64,000 nt of DNA from Wolbachia endosymbiont of Ctenocephalides felis wCfeT (GTDB lineage: Bacteria > Pseudomonadota > Alphaproteobacteria > Rickettsiales > Anaplasmataceae), in contig NZ_CP051156.1 in the NCBI RefSeq assembly GCF_012277295.1, positions 1,240,001-1,304,000 on the forward strand, in the 5' to 3' direction. Positions within the stretch are counted from its first letter, which is position 1. Each line of letters begins with the position of its first letter. Position numbers and translations under genes: made by a program. The notes beneath the pieces were generated by a model, which was not told where the DNA came from, ran no database searches, and was given only the letters and a program-made list of their open reading frames with translations. This document shows, in pieces, positions 37,523 through 46,974 of the stretch.

Positions 37523-39034
37523 CTAATGAAAAAAATTGCGAACACCAGTGAAAAACATAGAAATTTTACTCTCATTTGCAGTTTTTATTACATCTTGATC
37601 TCTCAGTGAGCCACCCGGTTGAATAATTGCTGTGATCCCATGTTTTGCACTCTCTGTTATGCTATCTGAAAATGGAAAAAATGCATCCGACGCAAGCACT
37701 GCACCTTTACATTTTTCACCTGCTTTTCTTACTGCAATATTTACACTATCTATTCTGCTTGTTTGCCCGGCACCGATGCCAACAGCACATCCATCCTTTG
37801 CTATAACTATAGCATTGGATTTCACATGTTTGCACACTTTCCAAGCAAAAATAAGATCTTTTTCCTCTTTTTCTGTTGCAGCACACTCTGTTACTTGCTG
37901 TATCTCCTTCGTTGTTATTTTGGAGTCATTACTTTCCTGCACTAAAAAACCACCTATCACATTCTTGATTTGGTATTTTGCATTTCCCTGAAAAGATTTA
38001 CGAATGACTACTCTTAAATTTTTCTTTTCTTGCAGGACTTTTAGCACCTCATCGCTTACTGAAGGCGCTACTATTACTTCTAAAAAAATCTCATTTAACT
38101 TTTTTGCAAGCTTCAAGTCTATTTCCTGATTAAAAGCCACTATGCCACCAAAACTGCTTATTTCATCACACGATAAAGCTTTTTGATATGCTTCAAAAAC
38201 GTTATTACCAATTGCAGCCCCGCACGGGTTATTGTGCTTGATAATTACTGCTGCTGGCTCTTCAAATTCATCAATTATGTTAAGTGCAGATTCTATATCT
38301 ACTATATTGTTATAACTTAATTCTTTCCCATGTACTTTTTCTAGTGGATATTTACTGTACTCATTGCTATAAAAAGCAGCCTTTTGATGAGGATTTTCTC
38401 CATATCTTAATTCCTGTACTTTATTACCATAAAGAGTAAAAAACTCTGGAAGTTCGTCATTTTTGCTTTGAGATAAAAACCAACTATAAATATTAGAATC
38501 ATAATGTGCAGTAAGTGCAAATGCCTTAGTTGCCAGATACTTCCTATATTCCAATGTTGTCTTATTATTATTTTTTATCATCTCAGCTTTTAATGTTTCA
38601 TAATCTTCAATGCTCGAAATCACTGAAGTAAAACGAAAATTTTTCGCTGCAGCTCTGATGAGCGCCACCCCGCCGATATCTATTTGTTCTATTATCTGCT
38701 CTTCACTTGCATTACTACTTACCGTTTCCCAAAACGGATACAGATTAGTGATAAGTAAATCTATCGGCTCAATATCTAAATTCTTCATTTCTGCTTTATG
38801 TTTCTCTCGATCACCAAGTATTCCGCCATGAATTTTGGGATGTAAAGTTTTCACTCTTCCACCCAATATCTCTGGAAACTTCGTGTAATCTGAAATTTCC
38901 TGAGTTTTTATTCCTGCATCAGATAGTACCTTATAAGTCTTTCCTGTTGAAAGAATTTCTACTTGTTGCTCCACAAGAAATTCTGCAAGGTTAACTACAT
39001 TGGTTTTATCATATACCGATATTAAAGCTCTCAT
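37523..39034 (-). CDS. purH: Bifunctional AICAR transformylase / IMP cyclohydrolase
   Basis: This enzyme does the last two steps of IMP synthesis. The N-terminal cyclohydrolase domain contains STGKTYKVL and FPEILGGRVKTLHPKIHGGIL (about residues 30-72, split here by family spacing). The C-terminal transformylase domain contains YGENPHQKAAFY, IIKHNNPCGAAIG with the catalytic Lys-His pair, and SDAFFPFSDS. Length is 503 aa, normal. Its stop is 56 bp from the end of IS66 copy 4. Confidence 0.97.
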   Translation of the reverse strand: MRALISVYDKTNVVNLAEFLVEQQVEILSTGKTYKVLSDAGIKTQEISDYTKFPEILGGRVKTLHPKIHGGILGDREKHKAEMKNLDIEPIDLLITNLYPFWETVSSNASEEQIIEQIDIGGVALIRAAAKNFRFTSVISSIEDYETLKAEMIKNNNKTTLEYRKYLATKAFALTAHYDSNIYSWFLSQSKNDELPEFFTLYGNKVQELRYGENPHQKAAFYSNEYSKYPLEKVHGKELSYNNIVDIESALNIIDEFEEPAAVIIKHNNPCGAAIGNNVFEAYQKALSCDEISSFGGIVAFNQEIDLKLAKKLNEIFLEVIVAPSVSDEVLKVLQEKKNLRVVIRKSFQGNAKYQIKNVIGGFLVQESNDSKITTKEIQQVTECAATEKEEKDLIFAWKVCKHVKSNAIVIAKDGCAVGIGAGQTSRIDSVNIAVRKAGEKCKGAVLASDAFFPFSDSITESAKHGITAIIQPGGSLRDQDVIKTANESKISMFFTGVRNFFH

Positions 39035-39286
39035 TACTTATTAAAGACAAATTTCTAAATTATAAACCAGAAAAAGAAATTTGGCTATCAAACTTCTTTT
39101 ATCAATTTATATGTAAAAAATATAATAGATTTCTTTAATTATTAAATTCTTAAGCTTTTTATGATCTTTTCCACTTTTTTATACAGTTGTGTCACTCAGC
39201 TCCACAATTATCAAACTTACAAAAAAGCTTTATTATTAAAATACTTTTGTTAATTTCATAAGTGTAGCTATCCATTCTACCTCTTA

Positions 39287-39472
39287 TTAAAAATATCATT
39301 ACTAATATGTAAATTTCATCTAATATTCTTAACTTTCGTCGATTTTTTAATAGAATTATGGGAAATTATATGAAAATCAGTTATTTCCAAAACGGAAATA
39401 ACTGCCCTTTAAATGGAAATAACTGGTCTTTAAAAGTATGTTGCCGCATGATGGTAGCGTTAAAGTTGTAAT
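39287..39472 (+). repeat. Dispersed repeat with internal palindrome, copy C
   Basis: This is the longest of the three copies in the window (others at 10903-11072 and 14809-14980). After the palindrome it has CCCTTTAAATGGAAATAACT G, an extra unit absent from copy A. It lies in the 550-bp gap between purH and ppdK. The remainder of that gap is AT-rich sequence in which I see no gene. Confidence 0.85.
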
Positions 39473-39590
39473 TTCTCCGTAATAACGTTGATATTTTTTC
39501 TATTGCCAGTCAAGCTGCTAAATTTTATAATTTTATAGCTTCATAAATCTTACTATGTATAACGCATTTACCAGTAAAAAGGAGAAAATG

Positions 39591-42281
39591 ATGGAAATAT
39601 ATTACTTCAGTAAAAATAATTGCGAAGGTAATGCAGAGATGAAAAATCTGCTAGGGGGAAAGGGAGCAAATTTAGCAGAGATGTGCAATATCGGCATTCC
39701 CGTTCCACCTGGTTTCACGATTTCTACTGATGTTTGTAAAATCTATTATCAAGATAATGAGCCTCACGTAGGGTCATCTGTCATCCGAGTAACTGATACT
39801 GGAATCCAGAAGAAAGATAAAGATGTGGATTCCAGCGTCACGCGCTGGAATGACATATGTAGTAAAATTAAAAACTACATGGCGATGCTTGAAAGTGATA
39901 TCAGTTGCAAATTTGGAGACACAAATAACCCTTTATTAGTTTCTATACGCTCTGGCAGCGTAAATTCAATGCCGGGAATGCTCGATACAATTCTAAATGT
40001 TGGTCTAAACGATGAGACGGTTGTTGGATTAGCAAAAAAAAGCGGAGAGCGCTTTGCTTACGATAGCTATTGCCGCTTCATTATGATGTATTCCAATGTT
40101 GTATTGCAGCTTGATCATCACTTATTTCAAGACGTTATTGATAGTGAACAACAAAACAATGGGGCTAAAAGCTTAGCTGAGCTTGAGATTAATGTTTTAA
40201 AACAGATAGTTAATGATTTTAAGCATATAGTGCACGATAAAACCGGAAAACACTTTCCTCAGAGCGTGGAAGATCAATTATTGAATTCGGTTAATGCAGT
40301 GTTTGCTTCTTGGAAAAATGATAGAGCTGTTTCTTATAGAAAAATACATAATATTCCTGAAGATCTTGGTACTGCAGTTAACGTGCAAGCGATGGTTTTT
40401 GGTAATCTGAATAACAATTCTGCAACTGGTGTGATATTTACGCGAAATCCTTCAACTGGAGAAAAAAAGTGCTTTGGTGAGTTTTTAATCAATGCTCAGG
40501 GTGAAGATGTAGTTTCTGGTGTTTACACCCCAACACCAATTGATGGAGAAAAAGAGAATACCATGGAAAAATTGATGCCAAGTGTCTATCAAGAGCTGAA
40601 AAGTGTATGTGATAAGCTTGAAAGGCACTATAAGGATATGCAGGATATAGAATTTACCGTACAAGATGGCAAATTATGGATCTTACAAACTAGATCTGGC
40701 AAGCGTACAGCCGAGGCAACTGTTCGCATAATAGTTGATATGGTAAATGAGGGAGTGATTACAAAAGAAGAAGGAATATTGCGAATAGACCCGAAGACTT
40801 TTGATAGTCTTCTGCACCCAGTTCTTGACGTAAAAAGCGATCAGAAAGTCATAGGGAAAGGGCTACCCGCCTCTCCAGGTGTGGCATCTGGATATGTAGT
40901 GTTTAGTGCAAGTGAAGCTGAGAAAGCTGCAGAACAAGGTAAAAAAGTTATTTTAGTAAGATCAGAAACGAGTCCTGAAGATATTAATGGAATGAATGCT
41001 GCAAGTGGAATCATAACAGCAAGGGGAGGAATGACCTCACATGCTGCGGTTGTGACAAGAGGAATGGGTAAACCTTGCATTTGCAGTGTGAGCGGACTTT
41101 GTATTGATAAAAATGAAAGTTACCTCTCTATAGGGGATATAAGAATAAATAAAGAGAAGCCACTTACTATTAACGGAGGAACAGGAGAGGTGATGCTTGG
41201 CATTCTTCCAACCACTTCACCTGAATTATCACCTGAATTTAGGACAATACTCAACTGGATAGATGAAATAAAAACTATTGGTGTAAGAGCAAATGCTGAT
41301 ACTCCAAAAGATGCAAAGATTGCAAGAGAATTTGGAGCAGAGGGAATAGGGTTATGCCGCACAGAGCATATGTTTTTTGCCAGTGATAGAATTGAATTTA
41401 TTCAAAAATTAATAATTGCCGATGACGAGAATGAGCGGGCAAATGCGTTAAGTAAATTGGAGGAAATGCAAAAATCTGATTTTAAAGAAATATTTTCCAT
41501 TATGGAAGGTACTGAAGTCACTATACGTTTGCTTGATCCTCCTTTACATGAGTTTTTGCCGAGTAATCAAGCCACTATTGAAAAAATTGCTAAATCATTG
41601 AAAAAACCAGTTGAATCAGTAAAAAATAAAATAGAGCAGCTATCAGAAAAAAATCCAATGTTGGGTCATCGTGGTTGCAGGCTTGCTATTTCTCATCCTG
41701 AAATATACAGCATGCAGATTCGAGCAATATTATGCGCTGCAGACGAAATTAAAAGAGAAAAGAAGGTTGAAATTAAGCCTGAAATCATGATTCCATTCAT
41801 AATGAATGAGAAAGAACTTGCTCTGATATGCGAGCTAGTTAAAAAAGAAGCTGAAGGTAAAAATGTAGACTATTCAATTGGAACAATGATAGAATTGCCG
41901 CGAGCTGCACTTATTGCTGATAAGTTAGCAAAATATGTAGAATTCTTTAGTTTTGGCACTAATGATTTAACACAAACAACTATGGGACTCTCAAGAGATG
42001 ATTCAGTGAATTTCCTCGATTCTTACAAGGAAAATAATATATTTAGCGATGATCCATTTGAAAAATTGGACATTGAGGGGGTAGGAGAATTAGTTAAAAC
42101 AGCCATTGAAAGAAGCAAAAAAACTCGTAAAGGCATAAAACTTGGCATATGTGGAGAACACGGAGCGGATCCACAATCTATAGAATTTTTTATTAAATCA
42201 GGGATAGATTACGTCTCATGCTCACCTTATAGAGTACCGGTTGCAAAACTAGTGGCTGCACAGGTTTGCTTATTAAAATAA
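39591..42281 (+). CDS. ppdK: Pyruvate phosphate dikinase
   Basis: PPDK interconverts pyruvate and PEP with ATP and phosphate. The start at 39591 follows GGAG by 6 bp. ATGs at 39588 and 39555 are in frame, but the latter would put the ribosome site inside the gene. The N-terminal ATP-grasp domain begins with NLLGGKGANLAEM. The phospho-His swivel domain has GGMTSHAAVVTRGMGKPC. The C-terminal PEP-binding barrel has VEFFSFGTNDLTQTTMGLSR and GICGEHGADP. About 30 residues near 59-89 are encoded by an inserted palindromic repeat. At about 896 aa it is slightly longer than usual, consistent with the insert. Confidence 0.95.
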   Translation: MEIYYFSKNNCEGNAEMKNLLGGKGANLAEMCNIGIPVPPGFTISTDVCKIYYQDNEPHVGSSVIRVTDTGIQKKDKDVDSSVTRWNDICSKIKNYMAMLESDISCKFGDTNNPLLVSIRSGSVNSMPGMLDTILNVGLNDETVVGLAKKSGERFAYDSYCRFIMMYSNVVLQLDHHLFQDVIDSEQQNNGAKSLAELEINVLKQIVNDFKHIVHDKTGKHFPQSVEDQLLNSVNAVFASWKNDRAVSYRKIHNIPEDLGTAVNVQAMVFGNLNNNSATGVIFTRNPSTGEKKCFGEFLINAQGEDVVSGVYTPTPIDGEKENTMEKLMPSVYQELKSVCDKLERHYKDMQDIEFTVQDGKLWILQTRSGKRTAEATVRIIVDMVNEGVITKEEGILRIDPKTFDSLLHPVLDVKSDQKVIGKGLPASPGVASGYVVFSASEAEKAAEQGKKVILVRSETSPEDINGMNAASGIITARGGMTSHAAVVTRGMGKPCICSVSGLCIDKNESYLSIGDIRINKEKPLTINGGTGEVMLGILPTTSPELSPEFRTILNWIDEIKTIGVRANADTPKDAKIAREFGAEGIGLCRTEHMFFASDRIEFIQKLIIADDENERANALSKLEEMQKSDFKEIFSIMEGTEVTIRLLDPPLHEFLPSNQATIEKIAKSLKKPVESVKNKIEQLSEKNPMLGHRGCRLAISHPEIYSMQIRAILCAADEIKREKKVEIKPEIMIPFIMNEKELALICELVKKEAEGKNVDYSIGTMIELPRAALIADKLAKYVEFFSFGTNDLTQTTMGLSRDDSVNFLDSYKENNIFSDDPFEKLDIEGVGELVKTAIERSKKTRKGIKLGICGEHGADPQSIEFFIKSGIDYVSCSPYRVPVAKLVAAQVCLLK
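39768..39857 (+). repeat. In-frame palindromic repeat inside ppdK
   Basis: GTCATCCGAGTAACTGATAC at 39779 and the later CTGGAATGACATA form opposite ends of a segment rich in ctggaatcc/ggattccag inverted repeats. The same family of repeats lies outside genes at 34999-35148. Here it encodes SSVIRVTDTGIQKKDKDVDS and a few more residues without a stop. Protein-coding palindromic repeats are known in Wolbachia and Rickettsia. Confidence 0.8.
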
Positions 42282-42285
42282 TACT
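42246..42285 (+). repeat. ppdK-tail repeat, unit 1 (original)
   Basis: AACTAGTGGCTGCACAGGTT and the following TTGCTTATTAAAATAATA form the last codons of ppdK and its stop. Nearly the same sequence recurs at 43231-43268 and, more diverged, at 44121-44140, each time just downstream of a member of the two-gene family that follows. Confidence 0.85.
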
Positions 42286-42366
42286 AATTTATTAATATTA
42301 TTCCTTGACTTTTATATCTGTAGTTAATATAATTTAATAAATTAATTATATTAATAGGAAATTATC

Positions 42367-43236
42367 ATGCTCCCTAATATTACTTTCTCTAATATTATTC
42401 TACATAATACTATTTCATACGAAAAAAGTGAGTATAATGCACACACTTTAATGAATTCATGCTCTTTAGCAATAACTCTTCTTGCATCCTCCATAGCTCT
42501 GGTATCCTTTTATGCTTATATATACTCTCCATCTTTTGCTGTAGGAATTACTGCTATAATTGCATTGGTTACTGCTCTATCTGCATTTATGTGTATTGCT
42601 CATATCTCGATTAATAACAAATTTTCAGCAGATAAGGATAAACTTGTTACATCTAGTGCTAAACCCTATATAGAGTTTGAATTTAAAAAATACAACGGTA
42701 AATATTACCTTGTTTTTTCAGAGAATGAACTTAAAGGCTATAGTGAGAAAGCAAAGGAAGAGGTTTTGAATTTTAACACAATAATTGCTGATAAGTGGCA
42801 TCGTACTATTAATGGGGAAGTAGTTGATCCATACTACAAAAAACTTCACCTTCATTTTTCTAAAGATTTTCATAAAGTATATAATTATCATAAAGCATAT
42901 AATGAAGCAGATAACAAAATAGATGACAAAGCAGTTAGTTATTATTACAAAGAATTAGAATGGTTTGAGGAATTTAAAAACAATTCACCGTTGAAAGAAT
43001 ACCCAAAGTGTACAGAAGGCCAATTAACAGAGTACATTCTTAGTCCTAAAAATTTTAAATCTCTTAAAAAATATTCAAACGAAGAAATTGAAAAATTTAC
43101 AGAGCTAAAAAAAGGAAAGTGTTACATACCATCTCCTGATACAGCAGAAGAAATGGCTAAAACGCCTAATAATTTGCTTAATTGGATCTCTTTAAAGCTT
43201 CAGCCCAATACTCGATCAGTTCACGTGCAGAACTAG
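42367..43236 (+). CDS. Two-helix membrane protein of unknown function, paralog 1
   Basis: This 289-aa protein has two adjacent hydrophobic segments (about 33-55 and 59-84, containing SLAITLLASSIALVSFYAY and FAVGITAIIALVTALSAFM). A lysine/glutamate/tyrosine-rich soluble C-terminal region follows. The block IPSPDTAEEMAKTPNNLLNW near the end is repeated in the next gene (MPSPDTAEKMAKMPNSLLEW), proving duplication. I do not recognise a family. Its last codons run into a second copy of the ppdK tail, so the very C-terminus (SVHVQN) may be acquired. Confidence 0.7.
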   Translation: MLPNITFSNIILHNTISYEKSEYNAHTLMNSCSLAITLLASSIALVSFYAYIYSPSFAVGITAIIALVTALSAFMCIAHISINNKFSADKDKLVTSSAKPYIEFEFKKYNGKYYLVFSENELKGYSEKAKEEVLNFNTIIADKWHRTINGEVVDPYYKKLHLHFSKDFHKVYNYHKAYNEADNKIDDKAVSYYYKELEWFEEFKNNSPLKEYPKCTEGQLTEYILSPKNFKSLKKYSNEEIEKFTELKKGKCYIPSPDTAEEMAKTPNNLLNWISLKLQPNTRSVHVQN

Positions 43237-43268
43237 TGGCTGCACAGGTTTGTTTATTAAAATAATAT
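43231..43268 (+). repeat. ppdK-tail repeat, unit 2
   Basis: AACTAGTGGCTGCACAGGTT followed by TGTTTATTAAAATAATATT differs from unit 1 by one or two bases. It includes the stop of the upstream gene and is followed by AT-rich sequence that again resembles the region after ppdK (cttgattttcatacctgt against cttgacttttatatctgt). Confidence 0.85.
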
Positions 43269-43332
43269 TAATTTCATTCTTGATTTTCATACCTGTGATC
43301 AATATAATTATTTATATTCAAAGGAGATTATT

Positions 43333-44098
43333 ATGGCCAGTAGTAAAGTTTTATATACAAGATATCATAATATAGATATAGGTAATAAAGATAGATTATT
43401 TTCAACAGAAATGAAATTTGCTTTAGCACTTGCTGTTTTAGCATTTGCTGCAGCTTGTGCACATTCTGGGTTTTTTATTGCAGGAATTATTGCCGTATTC
43501 GCAGCCATATGTCTTGCTTATAGGTTTATTAATGACAAATTTGCAAGAGATAAGGACAGCTTTGCTGCAAACAATGCTACCATCACTATAAAGTATAGAA
43601 TTAAAGAACACAACGGTGAATTTTACTTTGCTGTTCCAAAGGATAAATTTGAAGGTTTTAGTGAGGAAGGAAAGGAAGAGGTTTTAAGATCTACCACAGT
43701 TACTACTATCATGCAAGGAGCAGGCCCCTAAATACTTCGTGCTATATAATTTTCGTCTTTCTGAAGATTCTCATGAAGTAGATCTTTATCATAAAGTAGA
43801 TAATAAGTATAAAATAGATAGTTTTTATTATAAAAAATTAAAATGTATTAATGAAATTCGATACGACTTTCAGTGGAAAAACCCAGGCGATAATAATTAC
43901 CCTGCTGGTTATCAAAGAGTACCATGTGAATTGAATTCTGAAGAATTGAATGCAAAACTTACAGATTATAAAGAATTAGAAGAAGGAGAGTGGAGAATGC
44001 CATCTCCTGATACAGCAGAAAAAATGGCTAAAATGCCTAATAGTTTGCTTGAATGGGTTTCTTCAAAGTTTCAGCCAAAAAAAACTCAACTAGCATAA
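43333..44098 (+). pseudogene. Two-helix membrane protein, paralog 2, frameshifted
   Basis: The first part (to a TAA at 43729-43731) has the two hydrophobic segments and matches paralog 1 in RFINDKFARDKDSF against ISINNKFSADKDKL and in YFAVPKDKFEGFSEEGKEEV. The second part (from about 43739 to 44098) matches its C-terminal half. A one-base shift at the CCCC run just before the TAA joins them as KYFVLYNFRLSEDSH. The intact form would be about 254 aa. Either half might still be made; the full protein is probably not. Confidence 0.8.
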
Positions 44099-44120
44099 AT
44101 AGATTACATATCATATGTAA

Positions 44121-44140
44121 AACTAGTGGCTGTGTAGATT
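44121..44140 (+). repeat. ppdK-tail repeat, unit 3 (diverged)
   Basis: AACTAGTGGCTGTGTAGATT lies 22 bp after the stop of the second paralog and repeats the start of units 1 and 2. It lies 33 bp before the left end of IS66 copy 5. Confidence 0.7.
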
Positions 44141-44173
44141 GCCATAAAACTCAAGGTCTGCTGACTTAAAGCA

Positions 44174-45634
44174 GTATCCATTCAGCCGGGCGGTAAAATA
44201 AAGAGTAGACAAGGAATGCTAAAAAGGTAAACTAGAGTGGCTGTGAGGTAATATGGTTGATCTTTTAGAATTTTGCGAAAGTTTAAGCAGACTATAGAAA
44301 AGTTAGAAACAAAAATAGAAGAGCTTAAAGCAGAAAATAAAGCGCTAAGGATCGAAAACGCTGAGTTAAAAGAAAGGCTTGGCTTAAATTCAAAAAATTC
44401 ATCTATACCAAGCTCCAAAGAATTATATAAGATGAGGGAAAATAAGCCAAAAAGTGACAGGAAAGTAGGAGCACAGGTTGGACATAAAGGCAGTTACCGC
44501 CCTAAAATGGAGGCAGATGAGATGGTAAAAATAGAACTGCCCAATACGTGTGAGTGCGGAGGAGAAATTGCGGTATCAAAAGATCCGTATACTCATCAAA
44601 AGGTCGATTTGCCGGAAATCAAGCCGTATGTAGTTGAATATCAACTAGAGCATGGACGTTGCAAAAGATGTGGAAAAAGAAAAAGTAGCAAGCTACAAGA
44701 AGGAGTAACTGCGGACACATTTGGTCCAAGAGTTAAGTCAGTAATTGCAGCATTAAGTGGATTTTACAAGAATTCGAAAAAAGAAGTGGCAAATATTATA
44801 AAGGACATTTTCAACCTGGATATCAGCGTCGGTAGTGTATCAAATAGCGAGGCTAGAGTGGCAGAAAAATGCCAAGAAGCATATGAGCAAATTGAGGAAG
44901 AGGTAAGCAAGAGCAAAATTTTACATATCGATGAAACTAGCCATTACAACAAAGGTAAACAGGGCTGGTGCTGGATGTTTGCGAGCAAAATAGGAAGTGT
45001 GATCAAATTGACAGAGTCAAGAGGGATGAAAGTCCTGGAAAATAGTAAATTTGGAAAGAATAACAACCTAGTAGTGACCAACAGATATGCAGCTTACAAC
45101 TACTTTTCCAGCAAGAAAAGGCAGGTCTGTTGGGCACATTTAGCAAGAGATTTTGAAAGGTTGTCTCATAGTTGGAATAGCGAAGTGAAAGTTTTGGGGT
45201 ATTATTTAAGGAATGTTGCTACTGAATTATTTGCATTGAAAAAAGCTCTGTTAAAGGATGAAATAGACACATTAAGGTTCATAAGAAGAGCAAGAAAATT
45301 ACGCAAGCGAACGAGATATTACTTAAAGAATATATCAAATTTACCCGAGGCAATTGGAGCGTCTCGAGTAGCAAAAAATATCATGAAATCGGATCTGATG
45401 ATGTGGAAATTTTTGGACGATCCAGAAAATATTCCACTGACAAACAACTATGCTGAGCGACAGATTCGGCATTACGTTGTTTACCGAAAAGTTTCATATT
45501 TTACACAATCGAAACGGGGAAATATGTTTCTTGAGAGGATAATTTCATTGTACTTGACTTGGAGGCAAAAGAAGTTAAATCCTTTTCAAAACCTACTGGC
45601 TATTGCTTCTTAAGCCATACACCTGAATGGATAC
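44174..45634 (+). mobile_element. IS66-family element, copy 5 (complete, inserted in an IS5 end)
   Basis: This 1461-bp copy has both termini. Its right flank is the last 37 bp of the IS5-family element (45635-45671), but its left flank (TTAAAGCA) is unrelated to IS5. The rest of that IS5 copy is therefore missing, and no target duplication is seen. Confidence 0.95.
44273..45613 (+). CDS. IS66 transposase, probably catalytically dead (Asp270 to Asn)
   Basis: The full-length 446-aa frame contains the zinc-ribbon cysteines, Asp220 and Glu395. The second catalytic Asp is changed, reading VVTNRYAAY instead of VVTDRYAAY (GAC to AAC). DDE transposases do not normally tolerate loss of an acidic residue, so the copy is predicted to be inactive though intact in length. 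Residue 159 is Ala, as in copies 3 and 6. Confidence 0.92.
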   Translation: MRKFKQTIEKLETKIEELKAENKALRIENAELKERLGLNSKNSSIPSSKELYKMRENKPKSDRKVGAQVGHKGSYRPKMEADEMVKIELPNTCECGGEIAVSKDPYTHQKVDLPEIKPYVVEYQLEHGRCKRCGKRKSSKLQEGVTADTFGPRVKSVIAALSGFYKNSKKEVANIIKDIFNLDISVGSVSNSEARVAEKCQEAYEQIEEEVSKSKILHIDETSHYNKGKQGWCWMFASKIGSVIKLTESRGMKVLENSKFGKNNNLVVTNRYAAYNYFSSKKRQVCWAHLARDFERLSHSWNSEVKVLGYYLRNVATELFALKKALLKDEIDTLRFIRRARKLRKRTRYYLKNISNLPEAIGASRVAKNIMKSDLMMWKFLDDPENIPLTNNYAERQIRHYVVYRKVSYFTQSKRGNMFLERIISLYLTWRQKKLNPFQNLLAIAS

Positions 45635-45671
45635 CTCCCAGTTCTTTTTACTTTAGCTATGCAACAAAGCC
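45635..45671. mobile_element. 37-bp terminal stub of an IS5-family element
   Basis: CTCCCAGTTCTTTTTACTTT followed by AGCTATGCAACAAAGCC is identical to the right end of IS5 copy B (55205-55241). It provides the stop codon and last few codons of the neighbouring minus-strand gene. Confidence 0.9.
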
Positions 45672-46681
45672 ATTCCAGCTCCACATTCTGTTACATTAGA
45701 ACAGCTGACCTGGTGAGCAGTAGGGGCAGTAGCTCCAGCATAAGAATGTTGAGAAGATGAATCGTCACTAAGAGCTCTCCAGCCAGGTGCAGGAGGGACG
45801 CCAGGGTTAGGATCAAAAGTGGAGTAAGGAGGAGGTGGATCTTGAATAAAAGTATTTGAAGAAGGCTGAGTGCTTGCAGATGAACCACAATTCGGAGCAT
45901 TAGAAGTGCTAGGATCTGGAGGAGGGTTTCCTACTGCTTCCTTAGCTTTTTTAATATCGCCTGATTCTTTATTGTGTTTATCAATAAAAGCTAAACCACC
46001 AACAAAACACACAAGAGAGTTAGCTCCAAGAGCTACCAAGGCCCAGGTAGGTAAAACTGGGTTGAAAGCACAAACTAACAAAATTGCCAAAGAAACAGCA
46101 AAACCTACAAATTCTATACCAGCGAACATTTTAAGACTATTATCCAGATAGTATATATCTTCTGATTTCCTAGCTGATTTTTTGCTACGATTATATCAAA
46201 AACATATCAACACATGAAAAGCAATGCACACAACTACAGCTACTATACCTAGAGCTGATAACTTTCTATCACCCTCTCTGTCTTGGTTATTGTTATTACC
46301 ATAACCGTTAATAACTGTAGTGTGACTGCACCTACCGGAAAAAACGTTAATAAAAGCGTTAATACAACATTGTAACAGTAAACAATCTAGAAAAGAATCC
46401 CATGCACTTCTATCATTGCCTTGTGTATTTGTATTTACCTGATGGTCAGCAGAGTTGTCATGATCTCGCGGTTGACTTCTGTTAGTATTTTGTCTATTTT
46501 GAATAAATTCTTTATATAACTCATCAAATCTTTTTTCGTTCCAGATCAAGCCATTTTGCTGACTTGACGCATTACAAAGACGCACAAAAGCTTTAATCTT
46601 ATCAATATCCTTATCACCCGACTTCTTTATATACGCTAACGCATATCTTTTTAAAATATCTCTATTTGTTAACATAAACAT
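45653..46681 (-). pseudogene. Pro/Ser-rich membrane protein, paralog split by TGA and cut by an IS end
   Basis: The two halves (46681-46196 and 46129-45653) are in the same frame, separated only by TGA at 46196-46198. Across the stop, YNRSKKSARKSEDIYYLDNS aligns with NSIKETARKSEKIDYLDDVL of the intact paralog at 46975-48024. The N-terminus (MFMLTNRDILKRYALAYIKK) also matches (MFMVNDSVLARFARAYIDE). The C-terminus is Pro/Ser-rich and ends in MALLHS, encoded by the IS5 stub instead of the natural end. It is a decayed duplicate of unknown function. Confidence 0.85.
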
Positions 46682-46740
46682 CCCCTAATTAATATTAATT
46701 TAATCAAAATTTATCCTAATAAAATAATATTTATTTGTCA

Positions 46741-46905
46741 ATTTAATTATTAAGTAAATATCATCACTCTTTGGGACCATACACTCTTGAAACGCCTAAA
46801 TGAGATACCTACAAGAAACAGGTATTACCCTTTAAAAAAAAGAGATATCAAAAGAGCTTTCACTATAGGGATGGTTATGACCTCATTCATATATTAATTC
46901 TCCAC
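46741..46905 (-). pseudogene. Remnant of the 128-aa helical gene (tandem duplication scar)
   Basis: Bases 46741-46831 repeat the region downstream of the intact 128-aa gene (48081-48131 plus 49107-49150). Bases 46840-46905 (AAAAGAGATATCAAAAGAGC and TTTCACTATAGGGATGGTTA) match the 3' end of that gene near 49230-49290. The rest of the gene is gone. It fills much of the 293-bp gap and shows that a two-gene unit was duplicated. Confidence 0.75.
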
Positions 46906-46974
46906 GTACTTTTCTAATTATTGCAGGGAATGAGGTAACTTTTCATTAAGTAGCCACCGGTGTTTATGATTAAA

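Noticed and set aside
46196-46198. TGA read as tryptophan, suggested by in-frame TGA in IS66 copies and in the 45653-46681 gene
   Set aside because: hemE, lipB and mutS end in TGA at the expected family length, so TGA is a normal stop. In IS66 the intact codon is TGC (Cys), not TGG.
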